Positions 36,401-46,959 are shown, counted from the first letter of the stretch. The stretch is DNA of 64,000 nucleotides from Pteria penguin (GCA_035048485.1 CM068584.1:62416420-62480419), one strand, 5' to 3'. Program-made: numbers and translations. Notes: generated from the sequence alone by a model not told the origin.

Positions 36401-36904
36401 TTTATAATGATAAATTTTAATGATATTATAGGGTAAATGATATTGCCATATAGCTAATTTTGTGACAAAAGACTTAAAACAATAAAGAACACAGTGTACT
36501 ATATAGTTTCAGCATTGGGTATGATAGTGGTACTGCTGTTGGTATCAATGACAACTTTGATATATCATATAGTAAAGTAAGTGTCACACCCTTATTATAG
36601 CTATTTATTAACTATGTATGTCTGGTCAATCGTAGACATAAATTTCTTTTCACATTACTGCTACATTCTGTGATGTATAAGTGCATAATACACTTGATGT
36701 CAAAATGTATCTATATGAAACAAGACCTTTTTATCAATTTGAAATGAGGAAGGGAATAAAAGCGTTTATTTATCTGTTCCCTTAAACCATTTCAGGACAA
36801 GAAAAGTAACAAATGATGTTTATTGTCAAACTATCAATCACAGTGCCAATAGTAATTTCAACAGACAGGAAGAAAGCGTTTATAATGAAATAGAGAGCAT
36901 TTAG
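31101..36904 (+). CDS. Short transmembrane receptor with ITIM-like tail, paralogue of the minus-strand receptor (whole gene)
   Basis: Exons 31101-31332, 31868-31987, 32146-32197, 32949-33052, optional 33240-33254, 35044-35107 or 36513-36576, and 36796-36904 join in frame to a stop. The product is 226 residues without the optional microexon: signal peptide about 1-20; ectodomain Cys 30, 46, 56, 68, 80, 96, 102 and 121; Ser/Thr stalk 129-169; helix about 171-190; tail 191-226 ending QEESVYNEIESI. SVYNEI fits the ITIM pattern [SIVL]xYxx[IVL] at Tyr220, and a second tyrosine lies in NDVYCQTI. Exon lengths, phases and cysteines match the minus-strand receptor through the ectodomain. A role in inhibitory or adaptor signalling is inferred from the motif only. 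No ligand or family name can be given. Confidence 0.8.
31868..31987 (+). CDS. Short receptor exon 2: cysteine-rich ectodomain
   Basis: 120-nt exon, TTTAG acceptor and GTAAGT donor, phase 1-1. It begins KGCPLVHGSDI and ends SYQIYK, mirroring GCP...IYK of the minus-strand exon 2, and carries cysteines 80, 96 and 102. It is 27 nt shorter than its paralogue and lacks that protein's proline-rich insert and one cysteine. Confidence 0.87.
32146..32197 (+). CDS. Short receptor exon 3: last ectodomain cysteine
   Basis: 52-nt exon, ATTAG acceptor and GTAATA donor, phase 1 in and 2 out. It encodes YDGCFNEEIYETKITTER and supplies cysteine 121, after the IYK that ends exon 2. The phases equal those of the 37-nt minus-strand exon 24248-24284. 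Confidence 0.82.
32527..32550. repeat. Poly-G run
   Basis: Long G homopolymer followed by TGGTTAATG in the intron before exon 4 of the short receptor. One of many G/C runs in the window. Confidence 0.9.
32949..33052 (+). CDS. Short receptor exon 4: Ser/Thr-rich stalk
   Basis: 104-nt exon, TTTCAG acceptor and GTACTA donor (a weaker +4/+5), phase 2 in and 1 out. It encodes ISTTKHSHKFSTNSDLYN and SSNNTVKEKAE: polar, extracellular, with sequons. The equivalent minus-strand exon contains both stalk and helix; here the helix is on a separate exon downstream. Confidence 0.75.
33240..33254 (+). CDS. Possible 15-nt microexon of the short receptor
   Basis: AATCAG acceptor and GTAAGA donor enclose 15 nt that read DHRDV in the phase-1 frame left by exon 4. 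The length is a multiple of three, so inclusion or skipping both keep the frame. The acceptor has a poor pyrimidine tract. Reported as a candidate only. Confidence 0.35.
   Translation: MIET
33369..33463. repeat. (TC)n followed by (TA)n microsatellite
   Basis: About 24 TC units pass directly into about 21 TA units. It lies in the intron of the short receptor between exon 4 and the membrane exon. Confidence 0.96.
33470..33640. repeat. Possible Penelope-like element terminus
   Basis: Contains CACTAGCGCTTTCTTGTCTG and ATCTTCAGGTGAAATGA, words in the style of Penelope-like element ends in molluscs as I remember them. No coding region adjoins. Tentative. Confidence 0.3.
33796..33945 (-). mobile_element. 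tRNA-derived SINE, family 3 (unit A)
   Basis: Minus-strand copy whose head reads GAGCTCGGGTAGCTCAGTCG and box B GGGTTCGAATCCC, with tail sequence GAATATAAGTGAAATATAGG. The head folds plausibly like a tRNA, but it continues into a SINE body, and the same unit recurs at 14905. Confidence 0.85.
34386..34438. repeat. 17-bp perfect hairpin, duplicated at 35852-35904
   Basis: TCTCTGACCTTCTCCCA is followed after 20 bases by its exact complement TGGGAGAAGGTCAGAGA. It is in the intron before the membrane exon, in both duplication units. Confidence 0.85.
35044..35107 (+). CDS. Short receptor transmembrane exon, copy A
   Basis: 64-nt exon, TTTCAG acceptor and GTAAGTG donor, phase 1 in and 2 out. It encodes ALGMIVVLLLVSMTTLIYHI, a good membrane helix, and then VK. 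It lies in the first unit of the 1.47-kb tandem duplication and is identical to copy B at 36513-36576. Because 64 is not a multiple of three, splicing in both copies would shift the frame. Confidence 0.78.
35262..35411 (-). mobile_element. tRNA-derived SINE, family 3 (unit B)
   Basis: Copy of the preceding SINE carried along by the tandem duplication, not an independent insertion. Confidence 0.85.
36513..36576 (+). CDS. Short receptor transmembrane exon, copy B
   Basis: Identical 64-nt exon in the second duplication unit, with the same acceptor and donor. It is the copy nearer the last exon (219 bases away). Either copy joins correctly to exon 4 (or the microexon) upstream and to 36796 downstream. 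Confidence 0.78.
36796..36904 (+). CDS. Short receptor last exon: cytoplasmic tail with ITIM-like motif
   Basis: CCATTTCAG acceptor opens a 109-nt coding end in phase 2. With the AA left by the membrane exon it reads KTRKVTNDVYCQTINHS and ends EESVYNEIESI before TAG at 36902-36904. The basic KTRK right after the helix is a stop-transfer signal. Tyr220 in SVYNEI fits the ITIM consensus and Tyr200 is in VYCQTI. That an independently found acceptor gives the correct phase, a basic juxtamembrane segment and a tyrosine motif is strong support for the model. Confidence 0.8.
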
Positions 36905-38030
36905 TGAGGAATCTGCAGACAGTGATCATCCTGCAGACAAGGTACTATAGGTATAGCAAGATACAAAAGGAATACACAACAAAAATATTTTAGAAAACAA
37001 GGAAGAAAAGAAAAAAGATTATTCCAAGAAGACTGTTCTCCTTAATCATTCATTGGACTAATGAAAGAATATAGATATGTAGATAAAGACCATTTTATAT
37101 GAATTGATATAAGGAAGTTTGTTTTCATCATATTAATTACTGTGAATTCTATTGTCAAAAATATTTTGTTTGATTATTATATTGTTTTGTATGAGGTCAG
37201 AGTGATAGACAAAATATCTGAGAATTTCGGGGGGAAATTGCAAAAATAGGTAGATATAATCAATTATAAATTATATTTTATCTTTTATGGCAATAATAAA
37301 AATTAAGTCATATATACGTTAATTTATTTGGTGCACCAAACGCGTATTTCGACAATTTAAGTCTCATAATCGATGCTCGAGGTCTTATCTATAGAAAATC
37401 GAAAGAATAAAAATTTGAAGCGGACATTCATTACCAAATCTCTCTAAAACTCACAACCAAAAACCAAAAAAAGCTGTGCATGAGGGAGATATTTCTTAAT
37501 TTTAGAATAATTTACAAAATTTAGTATACAGTAAATTTGCAGTATATATTTCGGGTAAGTACGGATGTGCTGAAAACTTTGCTGAGCACACCATCGGGAA
37601 TTAACAGTCCAACAGCAGCAAAATTAACAAAATTAAATATACATCTTTTCTTCCACGTTACTTTCCTCCCATTGCAAAAGTGGATTGTAACTGACTTTGT
37701 GTGAATTGAACAGAGGCACTTGTGATGAAGTTAATTTCTTTCACTTTGTTATATCTTCAATACGACGTTCATGATATCAGTGATAGATACAGGAAGTGCT
37801 ATTGGGGACTCTCCCACATTCCAAATGATAATATTACGAAAACTGTCAATTTTGATTGATCTAAATGTAAGCGTATCCCCATTTCTTCATTCAAAACTTT
37901 GACAACTGAGGGATTATTTGCCCTTCCCAAACTTTTCAGACAGTACTGAATATTAAGAGACATGATACGGTTATTTGATATCAAATCGAAATTCATGGTG
38001 AGTTTTCCTAAAAACTTTTTCTGAGGAAGT
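36905..38030. other. Region downstream of the short receptor
   Basis: 3' UTR and flank. AATAAA-type signals occur near 37290 and 37403 but none can be chosen. At about 37335-37420, GCACCAAACGCGTATTTCGA and GATGCTCGAGG resemble a repeat often seen in bivalve DNA near Penelope-like elements (from memory). No other gene seen. Confidence 0.45.
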
Positions 38031-38047
38031 AATGTTTATCATGAAAT

Positions 38048-38286
<239 letters not shown>

Positions 38287-38829
38287 GGAAGTACAAAATA
38301 AGGGAACAGTGCAAACTGCACGATATGAAATAACATTGCATTATAATGGTATAGGGCACAGGGTTTTCCCGAAGAATTTCCTTCCCGTTAGCCAGCCTTT
38401 AATTCCATTTTAAATATTCTTTCATCTCTCTCACGGCATAGAAAAGCAACTCAAACCACTATATTACGAAATGTATTTATTGTATAGTACAATATATTTT
38501 TGATCGGATTTAGTATCCAATTAATCATACTATTGAAAAGATGCGAAGGGCAAAGCATTGTTTTTGACAAAAAGGATTAGAGAGAGGGACATTTGCTTAT
38601 TTGATGTTTAATAATGAAAACAGGATGATTTTTCATAATTATATGTAATTAATATAATTGTAATTAATTAGGGTGCCATATCATACATAAATTAATTCAA
38701 TCAATTTATATGCCAAGTATTTAAGACAAAAAGGGAATTTTCTTTGAGGGTCTTTTTTTTGGGGGGGGGGGGGGGGGGCATTTGTCTCCTATGTAAGTAT
38801 TAAAAGAAATTGTATACATTGGTGTCATC

Positions 38830-39070
38830 TAAAACACCGTCTTAAATTTCAAAATCTTCCTACGACCTTGCAACTCCCGATTTCACATTTGCATATGCTG
38901 AATATGTGCATACGTTTGTGTACGCATGTGCTGGGTATTTCTGTTTGTGAGTGCTTGTGTCGGATTTAATATCAAGAAGTTTGCATACACACATGTATAC
39001 TGTATGTCCCGTAAAGTTTTAATCAGAAATGATCACCCAGAAGAAATAAACATATTGATAATAAGACAAG
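38830..39070. repeat. Dispersed repeat, copy 1
   Basis: TTGCAACTCCCGATTTCACA, TTTGCATATGCTGAAT and AAATGATCACC recur in diverged form at 40410-40530. A poly-G run (38761-38779) precedes it. No gene supported. Confidence 0.55.
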
Positions 39071-39579
39071 TTCTTGCTAAGACACGTTATACTCTTGTGT
39101 TGATGATTACTTAATACTTATAAGAAATACATTGTTGGGAAATGTTAATCTTAGGTTTCAACCACTCCCTCCCCCGACCTAGGTTCTAAGGTGATCTGTA
39201 GATAATTGTGATACGACTCTAATGTTTGGTTTTGCAAAAGCGAAATTAATTATCAAACCTATCCTTTTCGTTATATTTCACTTATAAGTTCCAATTTTCT
39301 GATTTAAACTGTGGGTGGACACCCTCCCTGACTTTTCGAAGCGCATTGTAATAGATATAGAGCAGATGTGCCTTTTAATGTTGAGCAACAGATGCTCATT
39401 TCGACAACGTATGTCTTTTCAGTAAGGCAAAAAAAAAAAAAAAACAAAAAAAAAAAGAAAAACAAAACAAAACAAACATATGTGTTTCGTATAACATGAC
39501 CTAAAATGAAAGGGTAGGTAGGTCGACTTTTCTTTTTTTTATTTTTTTTTCTATGGAAAATGTCTTGACATTCATATGG

Positions 39580-39749
39580 GGGCAGACTTGGTGTAGTGGT
39601 TAAGCGCTTGGCTTGCGGCGCCGACGATCCGGGTTCGATTCCCGGGTTGCGACACTATCTTTAAGAGGTTGGTTACCTCCTGCTTCCATGTCGCGATATA
39701 ACTGAAAAATTGTTGAAAGTGACGTAAAACACCAATCAACCAACCAACC
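39580..39749 (+). mobile_element. tRNA-derived SINE, family 2
   Basis: Head GGTGTAGTGGTTAAGCGCTT, box B GGGTTCGATTCCC, body TTGGTTACCTCCTGCTTCCA and tail ACACCAATCAACCAACC. A target-site duplication TTCATATGG is at 39571-39579 and 39750-39758. Confidence 0.92.
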
Positions 39750-39849
39750 TTCATATGGACATACACAATGTATAATGAAATGTATTGTTCGACATAATTC
39801 ATCATGTACGACGAGGCTTGATGCCATGGGGTCGCCATATTTGTTTTAA

Positions 39850-39975
39850 AAACACCGGAAATAACAACAATGTGAAGTTTCAGAAAACTGATTCCGGAAT
39901 TTCAATTCCGGAAATGGCGGCGCTTGTAAATGGCGAAAAAAATCAGTCGGCGCCATTTTTGAGGGGTCTGTCGGG
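39850..39975 (+). promoter_or_regulatory. Possible promoter-like cluster (ETS/YY1-type words)
   Basis: Two TTCCGGAA/TTCCGGAAA sites and CCGGAAATGGCGGCGC combine ETS-like and YY1-like motifs typical of animal housekeeping promoters, and CpG is locally frequent. A 28-codon frame (MAALVNGEKNQSAPFL) starts at the ATGGCGGC. No downstream exon is recognised, so this may be an isolated or relic promoter, or chance. Confidence 0.3.
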
Positions 39976-40009
39976 TTACAGGAAACAAAGTTATTTTTAA
40001 GCCTATTGT

Positions 40010-42490
40010 TTAACGTGGTTGTATTGTTATTAAGACATCTTTGCAAATCTTATTGATGGCATAAACCATAAACCGTGTGACTAAAAGGATGTATGGTGAA
40101 AGTTGTTTTGTTTCGTTTTTTTTTTTTCTCTTTAGTTGTTTGGGTTTTTTTTTTTTTTTCTTTTTTTTTCTTTTATTGTTTGTTTGGTTTTTTTTTTTAT
40201 TAAATCAGTTACAGTGTTTGCCGTATTACGGATCGTATTAGACACTTCCCTTTCGTTCTACTGTAAAAGTATAGCTATCTCGTAAGGGAAATCAGAGGTA
40301 CAATAAACATGTTTAGTGATGGAATGAATGGGAGTTCCATTTCTATCCTGCTTTGTAAGGGATTGAAATAAAGTCTGATCCACTAATTTCTATTATTTTA
40401 TAACACCCATACACCAAAACACTGTCTGTCTAATTTTCTGAACCTTCTTATGACCCTACAACTTCCGATTTTACATTTGCATATGATGAATGTAATAACA
40501 ATAACAAATGACCACCACAGATGAAATAACATATTAATAATAAAACAAACTTTTATGAAATGCCCTCTCTACTTGATGAATTTATTCTTTTCCAAACAAG
40601 AAGAATTCTTAAATCATTAATCAAGGTCAAGAAAGTTGAAACCCCATGCCCCATGAAAATCCCGCATTGCTTCGATGCAATCCAAAGCAGTAATGTGCCA
40701 AACTTAACAGTTACATGCCGCTTTGTATTCATGGAAAGGATCGGTTTGTCTGTGCGAATGAGCATGAACGTCCTTCTCTTTTACATCATATGTAATTAAC
40801 CAGTTCTAAACATCAATTCTCAAAGGGAACCTACTCCTTTTAACGAAAGGTGAAATATTGTTTGCGTGTCTCGTTCTTCATACCCATGGCGACTTTTCTT
40901 TTTTTTTAAATCTGAGTCCGTTTTTCCTTCCTTTCTACACAGTTGCAGACACATGTACCAGTAATTAATGAATGAAAGGGGTATCAGTTTCAATTGAGCA
41001 TCTGAGTTTTAAATAAAGACTTGATCCAAGAGAAAAGGCACCAAGAGGGGTAAAAAGGGGAAACATATTGTTTGGATTATTTTATAGCCATAATGTTATG
41101 ATAGTACATTCTATTGAATATATATATAATTGACACAAATGTCCATTGGATGGTGAAAATACTCGATTATACGCAGTAAATTTCAAATTTGTATTTGCAC
41201 AATAAGGATGCCTGTCAACGTAAACAATATGGCGTATCTAGAGAACACGCTGGGTCGAAACCTTTTAGATACAGCTCAATGTTCTTACTACAAAAATTGC
41301 AGTTGGATGATATTAGTACGTTCAAACATAGCCTCTGGGCGCAATGAAGAGTTTTTATACCAGGGAGGATGCTAAATATAGTGTTCGTGAAGATAGTTCT
41401 TATAGACATGAAGACGACTCAAATATCATGGACAACAACATATCAATGGTGATTGTTTTCAAAATGAATCAAATAGCTTTATTCAATCATACTTTTTTAT
41501 TATTCATGTAAGAAGTTTACTTCAAAATGTGGAGTATTTTGTCATGTGCGGGCATGACCAAATCAGTAGTCAGGATCACTTGCATATCGGTAGACTTCTA
41601 CAGTGCAATGTATACACAGCTGGCATGCAATTGAGGATAGTATGCTCGTGTTTTCAATTCTCGGCATGCCGACGCGTCTGGCTTATTTCATTATCGAAAA
41701 CTTCATCATGCATCATGGTCTCTGTTATATACTGGAGGGTTGACACCTTGGGGGCGGGGTTAAAAGGGAGGATGTTTTATAGTAAATCAAGCGTAAAATG
41801 TTGTCTTTCTTCATTTACACTTTTGTACATAAAAGTTACAAACTATTCGTCTTATATACCTTGTAATCGATGAACTGGGTCTGTCCACAAGAAGTAGAAG
41901 CAGGGGGGGGGGGGGGGGGCGTATGCGTTTGACCAATCTTTAGACTTCTTCACACTTATCAGACTCCTGTAGTACATGTCTGATGCATCTAGTATGCAGC
42001 ATTTTAATTACAAAACTGTTCAATGATTACACAAAAACTAAATATATAAATGAATAAATAAAAATAATAATGATGATTATAATTATAAGAAAAATTAGTT
42101 TAACTGACTTAATTAAAATGAAAATTAAAAAATAGAAATAATAATGAATGTAAAATCACAAAAATCTATCACTGTTCAACTGTTTGCAAAATTTGAAGCT
42201 CATATAACTATAAAACTGATAATAGAAAAAGAGATTATATAGATAAGTTTTTCTTTCCTATTGCCTTATATTCAGGTCACCACAGACATATATAAATCGT
42301 TCTAAAGGCGGAAATTACACCATTAGGAAATATTGTAGATAAATGTATATGTATAAATAAGTCATATCATCTTATTTGTGAATTAGAAGAGTTAATATAT
42401 AACGCATTCAATGTAACACACTTAACTTTAACACTGATAGTTGATACGGACAAAAACATTCAATAAACCGATAGACAAGAACGAGGTGTG
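40010..42490. other. Region without a supported gene
   Basis: AT-rich DNA with long T runs (40110-40200), a repeat copy at 40410-40530, and a poly-G run at about 41900-41919. Short frames on both strands at 40553-40799 and 41529-41873 lack start context, splice sites or recognisable motifs. Confidence 0.55.
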
Positions 42491-42767
42491 CAGACTATGG
42501 AACGCCATAGCTGTCTTAAGATTACATTAACAATAAATAGTCATTACACAACAACATTACTTCAAAACCCTGAGGGCGAAATAGTGCGTTATGTGGTCAA
42601 AACATTACATTATCAAGTCACAAAAGCTTGTTATAGATTACATTATTAACAATAAATAGTCATTTCACAAAAACAGTATGTCAAAAGAGTATGCTATTAG
42701 GTAGTTTTTATATTATATGAAGTCAAACAAACATTACGTGATGTTTTGTCTTTACAACCTAATGATT

Positions 42768-43049
42768 TGACTCCATAACGTATTTTTGTGACTTCATAAC
42801 ATAATTGTTTGACTTCATAACATACTATTTTGACTGCATAGCGCAATTTTTCTGACTTCATTACGTAATGTGTTTACTTCATAACGTATTTTGATGACTT
42901 CATAGCATACTATTTTGACTCTATAACGTATTGCGTGACTTCATAACATAATGCTTTGACTTCATAATATATTATTTTGACCCTATAACGTATTTTTGTG
43001 CCTTTATGACGTAATCTTTAACCTCATAACGCACTATTTCGACTCCATA
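42768..43049. repeat. About 14 tandem copies of a 21-bp unit
   Basis: Diverged units of the form GACTTCATAACGTATTTTT follow each other at 20-22 bp steps. Variation is mostly in the last third of the unit. They form the core of the 840-bp element and are not a CRISPR array, since there are no unique spacers. Confidence 0.88.
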
Positions 43050-43083
43050 TTTGTTTAACTTCATAAAATATAAAAACTACCTA

Positions 43084-43192
43084 AGAGAGCAACCATTTGA
43101 TTTTTATGGGAAAAAATAGCAATAATTAAGTAACAAAATAATCCGGCTCTGAAATTTCGCAAACAAAATCGTTCAGGCCGGTGAAAGTCTTC

Positions 43193-43228
<36 letters not shown>

Positions 43229-43248
43229 AAAATCAAATGGTCGCTCCC
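43084..43248. mobile_element. 165-bp MITE nested in the 840-bp element, with poly-C run
   Basis: Ends GAGAGCAACCATTTGATTTT and AAAATCAAATGGTCGCTCCC are inverted repeats, flanked by TA on both sides (43082-43083, 43249-43250) at a point where the host arm is otherwise continuous. TA duplication suggests Tc1/mariner-type mobilisation. A run of 31 C lies at 43196-43226. A related end occurs at 57669. Confidence 0.75.
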
Positions 43249-43599
43249 TACTGGCGTACTCTTTTGACGTAATGTTTTTGTGAAATGACTATTTATTGTT
43301 AATAATGTAATCTTAAGACAGCTATGGCGTTCCATATCAGACGACCGATTTTTTAAAATCCTACTGAGCAAATATAATTCAGTACGCAAACTAGGTCATG
43401 TCATTTAAAGGTATAGATAATGGGTATGTTTAAGTGTTGGATTACGTCATAAGCATGGATATGAATATGGAAATCAAATTTCACGTTGTGCGCTTATAGT
43501 TGGAAAATGATACTAAGCTATAATCACGTGATTTAGATAAAACAAACCACTGTCTTTATCTACCAAGTTCAATGCTATGAATGAATCAGTCTAACTTTA

Positions 43600-43865
43600 T
43601 GATTTAAAAAGTACAGGAACGCAAACACTCTGTATTGCAAATTTTCGGCCTCACGACCTTTATCAAGCAATTTTTCAGATAATAATTATTGCAATTTTCG
43701 GCCCCACGACCTTTATCGAGCAATTTTTCAGATGACAATGAAAATGTCATCTGAAAAAAATTGCTTGATAAAGGTCGTGAGGCCGAAAATTCGAAATACA
43801 GAGTGTTAGTGTTCTTTTACTTTTTATGTACCGAACTTCCCTTCGGAGGACTTCTTCGAATATAT
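43600..43865. mobile_element. Inverted-repeat element, family shared with 1824-1890
   Basis: GGAACGCAAACACTCTGTAT, TTTTCGGCCTCACGACCTTT and ATCAAGCAATTTTTCAGAT are mirrored at 43745-43815, with a third partial copy between them (43693-43735). The flank TTTATGTACCGAACTTCCCT and the hairpin at 1824-1890 share the same sequence. Confidence 0.75.
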
Positions 43866-46360
43866 ATTCATAATTTAAGATATGTTGTATCTATAGATGA
43901 TGCCACTGTCATCAATTTTCCTCGTTTATGTATTGTTTGTTATATAAAACTCAGATCTAATATTACAACTGACCATTGCTATTATGTTAATTGGAAGGTG
44001 GGCGCCCGTAAACCGGTAAACCACTCAATTGAACGACGTTTGTTACTTCAATTGACCGTCCTAAGTATCCGAACCGCAACACAATCGAATATTTTGTAAT
44101 CTCCTTTTTCCGTGTATATTTCACTATTATCATATTTTTTGTGCATGTCCAGGGTGGTTTTTGTTATACAGCTTTGGCAGATGTCTTAAATTTTCCCTTT
44201 CAAACTGGTGTCACGGCCCTAGGTAACGTATTCAAAGTAAACTATTGATACAGGACATCGAATATTAATCCCTTGCCAGGCAGGAGAATGACAAGTCTCC
44301 TCTGGACTTTGAATCCATTATCCTGACTTTTACTTGGGAACATATTCATCTAAAACAAACCAGGGAAACTGACAGGAATTATCACAAAACTAAATTTTTT
44401 CGTACTCACACTTCTATACCCCATTCGTTGTCTGTATCCACACTATATTATCCATAGACAAAGAAGCAGGCAGCTACCAGTATTCTTAAACATATTACTC
44501 TGTGAGTCTATATTTAGATTGTGGTAATTTTCAATATCTATCCAAGTTATAAGAACGACAACTCTTGGTAAAGAGTGGGTGAATAAAAAAAGTATATCTA
44601 TATTACTTTCATTTTATTCTTTCCCTTTGCTTAGAGGAAATAAAACTAGTCCAATTTTTGTATTTCGGACAAGGATATGTTTACCGGAGAGCGAAACAAG
44701 ATTTTATTTGATGAATACCATCACAAGGCATTACATGTTTATTGTCTCCCATAACTGTACATTGAACAATGGTAAATAGTACTTCATTTGATCTTTTTCA
44801 TATTAATTTTTTCTCTCTTTGAATGCCTGACATATGATGTTTCGACGCTCGCATTTTCATCATTCTATTATTATGATGTAAAACTAAAAGCTTTAACGTC
44901 GTAATGAAAATTATCATGAATATGAATTTACCTGTTCTCGACAGGGTTTAGGCGGTGAACTCACTGAATAAATAAAGTGGGTTTTTTCCGACCCGGCCGG
45001 GGGGGGGGGGGGGGTTTGTAGGAGGAGGGCGGAGTTTTTGTTTCTTATTTGTTTTGATTTAATTTTTTTATCTATTTGTGTATTTATTTTTATTTGTTTT
45101 TTTTTTAGGGGGAGGGGTTTCTCTTTATGTATGATTATTTATTTTTCATCTTTTGTATGTCAATTCTAAGTGTGACTATTAGTGTTAAATCATTACTGAC
45201 AAGTTGACAATTAATTTAGGATTACATTAGGACGTATGGAAATGCAATTGATAGGCAAAATACTGCAGAACTGTAGGAAGTCACGAAACCACATCAGTCG
45301 TCTCCACTGCTGCTCCTACATCCTGGGTAATTTGTTCAGTATAAAGTATTGAAACAGGGCAGGGAATATTGATGTTGCAAAGGCAGGACTGCAACTAGCA
45401 TCTGCTGGGCATTGAACCCGTAATGCATTAACCTGACTTGCGAACAGAATCAACAAGCCAAATTTTTGTGATGATCTGGGTTGTGAAACCCTTGTGATAA
45501 AGGAAACTCTACGCACTGAACATAGTATAGCGCAACACGTTCTTTTAACGCCATGGGTGGATCCAGGTTTCAGTTCCTCTTTCCATTAAGGATTCTAACT
45601 GACACTGTCATTTTGGGGACTATTGGTAGATGAAATCCCGTCACAGGTACAATAAAGGGATGTAATTATGCCTCCTCCATCACTTTACGAAACTTTCTGC
45701 AACCACATCTTGATATTCTAACGAGCTAATAGATGACGTGTTAATAGGTAATATGCTTGGTTGGATGTTGAAAGTTATAAAGAAACAATGCCCATCACTG
45801 ATACTTATATATAAATAGGGTAAGGCTCTATAATTTGAAATGTGAAAATAAAGTCATGGATATCCCGTCTGGTATCCCGTTTTATAATCGCGTCATGAAT
45901 GGTTAAGTGAATTAAATAACAATGGAAGTCGGCCATGGTAATATATCCCCAATGGATTGGACTAGCACGAAGAAGTGGCTTTCAAATTATGAACGGTATT
46001 CTATCGACCGTATTTTTCCCACGTCTTTCTCACCAGTTACCAATCTTTTCAAAAGTTTCTTGATCGGTGACTTAAATTTATACTGTAAACACGCACATGG
46101 TTCTATCGTGAACTTAATCATTATTACTATTAAACCATGAAAGGGTTTTCAATGACTCCCCCCACATTCACATCTTCTCAATCAGTCATCTTTCACCTAC
46201 ATTGTATGATTTGTTATCCTTTATTTTCATACTTACAACAAACATTATGTTGAATAGCACTCTGAGGTTTGTGCGTTAAGATTGTGAATTCGCATCAACT
46301 GACATAATTTAAAAGGTAAACACATTTATTTTTAAACCTGTGAGAAAAGTTCCCAGTACA
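43866..46360. other. Region without a supported gene
   Basis: Contains the inverted relative of the 8458 repeat at 43985-44095, and G and T runs at 44999-45015 and 45095-45110. Frames at 44579-44779 and 45316-45516 have no recognisable motif. Confidence 0.5.
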
Positions 46361-46634
46361 TTGATTGATTGATTTTTGTTTAACGTCACTTCACGAATAT
46401 TTCACGAATATGGTGACGGCGTCTGCGTGATGCGGGGCAAACAAATTCTGACTTGTGCAACGGACCCACCCGAAGCAGTGAGGGATGTTTAACGTGCCAT
46501 GCATACCACTACACGGGGCCTCGGTTTTTACTGTCTCATCCGAAAAACAGGACACTGGCATGACCAGAGGGGAATTCGAACCCCGGCTTCCCGATCAGGA
46601 GGCGAGCACGATATCACTAGGCCACGTCGGCTTC
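46361..46634 (-). mobile_element. tRNA-derived SINE, family 1
   Basis: Inverted copy with tail complement TTGATTGATTGATTTTTGTT, body GTGACGGCGTCTGCGTGATG and box B complement GGGAATTCGAACCCC. Target-site duplication TTCCCAGTACA / TTCCCGGTACA at 46350-46360 and 46635-46645, with one mismatch. Confidence 0.9.
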
Positions 46635-46959
46635 TTCCCGGTACACAGATGTCCTAGTATGCAAAACCCATGCACGAGTCATGTATCCGTTTACGTTCAA
46701 AATGCCTTCTCATCTGTCGCATAAGGTTAAACTTGTTACCTTTTCCTCATATATCTTACTGAATTGAACTGATTGAAAATATAGTTGACTAGGCACTTCG
46801 GTTCATTGCATTATCAAACACGACGAATAAGATTTCTATAGGAGTACTCTTAAATCTGGTAAATTAGTAGATGACATTTTCATCCTTAAGAAAGCAGAGA
46901 AAAGTAACTAGAATTTTCGAAATTTCTTAAATAGATAACGAAATATATTTCAACAGTAA

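Larger units (their letters stand above)
35247..36715 (+). repeat. 1.47-kb tandem duplication, unit B
   Basis: Second unit, starting at the shared ATAGATATATAAAGCACAAA and ending before ACAAGACCTTTTTATC. Near-identity means either a very recent duplication or two haplotypes joined by the assembler. Confidence 0.95.
42496..43335. mobile_element. 840-bp inverted-repeat element with a 21-bp satellite core
   Basis: Ends TATGGAACGCCATAGCTGTC and TTAAGATTACATTA at the left are matched inverted at 43283-43335. A second nested inverted pair (AGGTAGTTTTTATATTATAT near 42701 and its complement near 43065) encloses the tandem core. CAGAC flanks both ends and may be the target-site duplication. No coding sequence. 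Confidence 0.85.

Noticed and set aside
35044..36576. Use of both membrane exons in one transcript (two-pass receptor)
   Set aside because: Each exon is 64 nt, so joining both shifts the frame and removes the tail.
39914..40000. Short protein starting at the ATGGCGGC site
   Set aside because: Only 28 codons, with no downstream exon or donor site recognised; kept only as part of the promoter-like observation.
42768..43049. CRISPR-like array
   Set aside because: Units are contiguous 21-bp tandem repeats with no spacers, in eukaryotic-type DNA and inside an inverted-repeat element.
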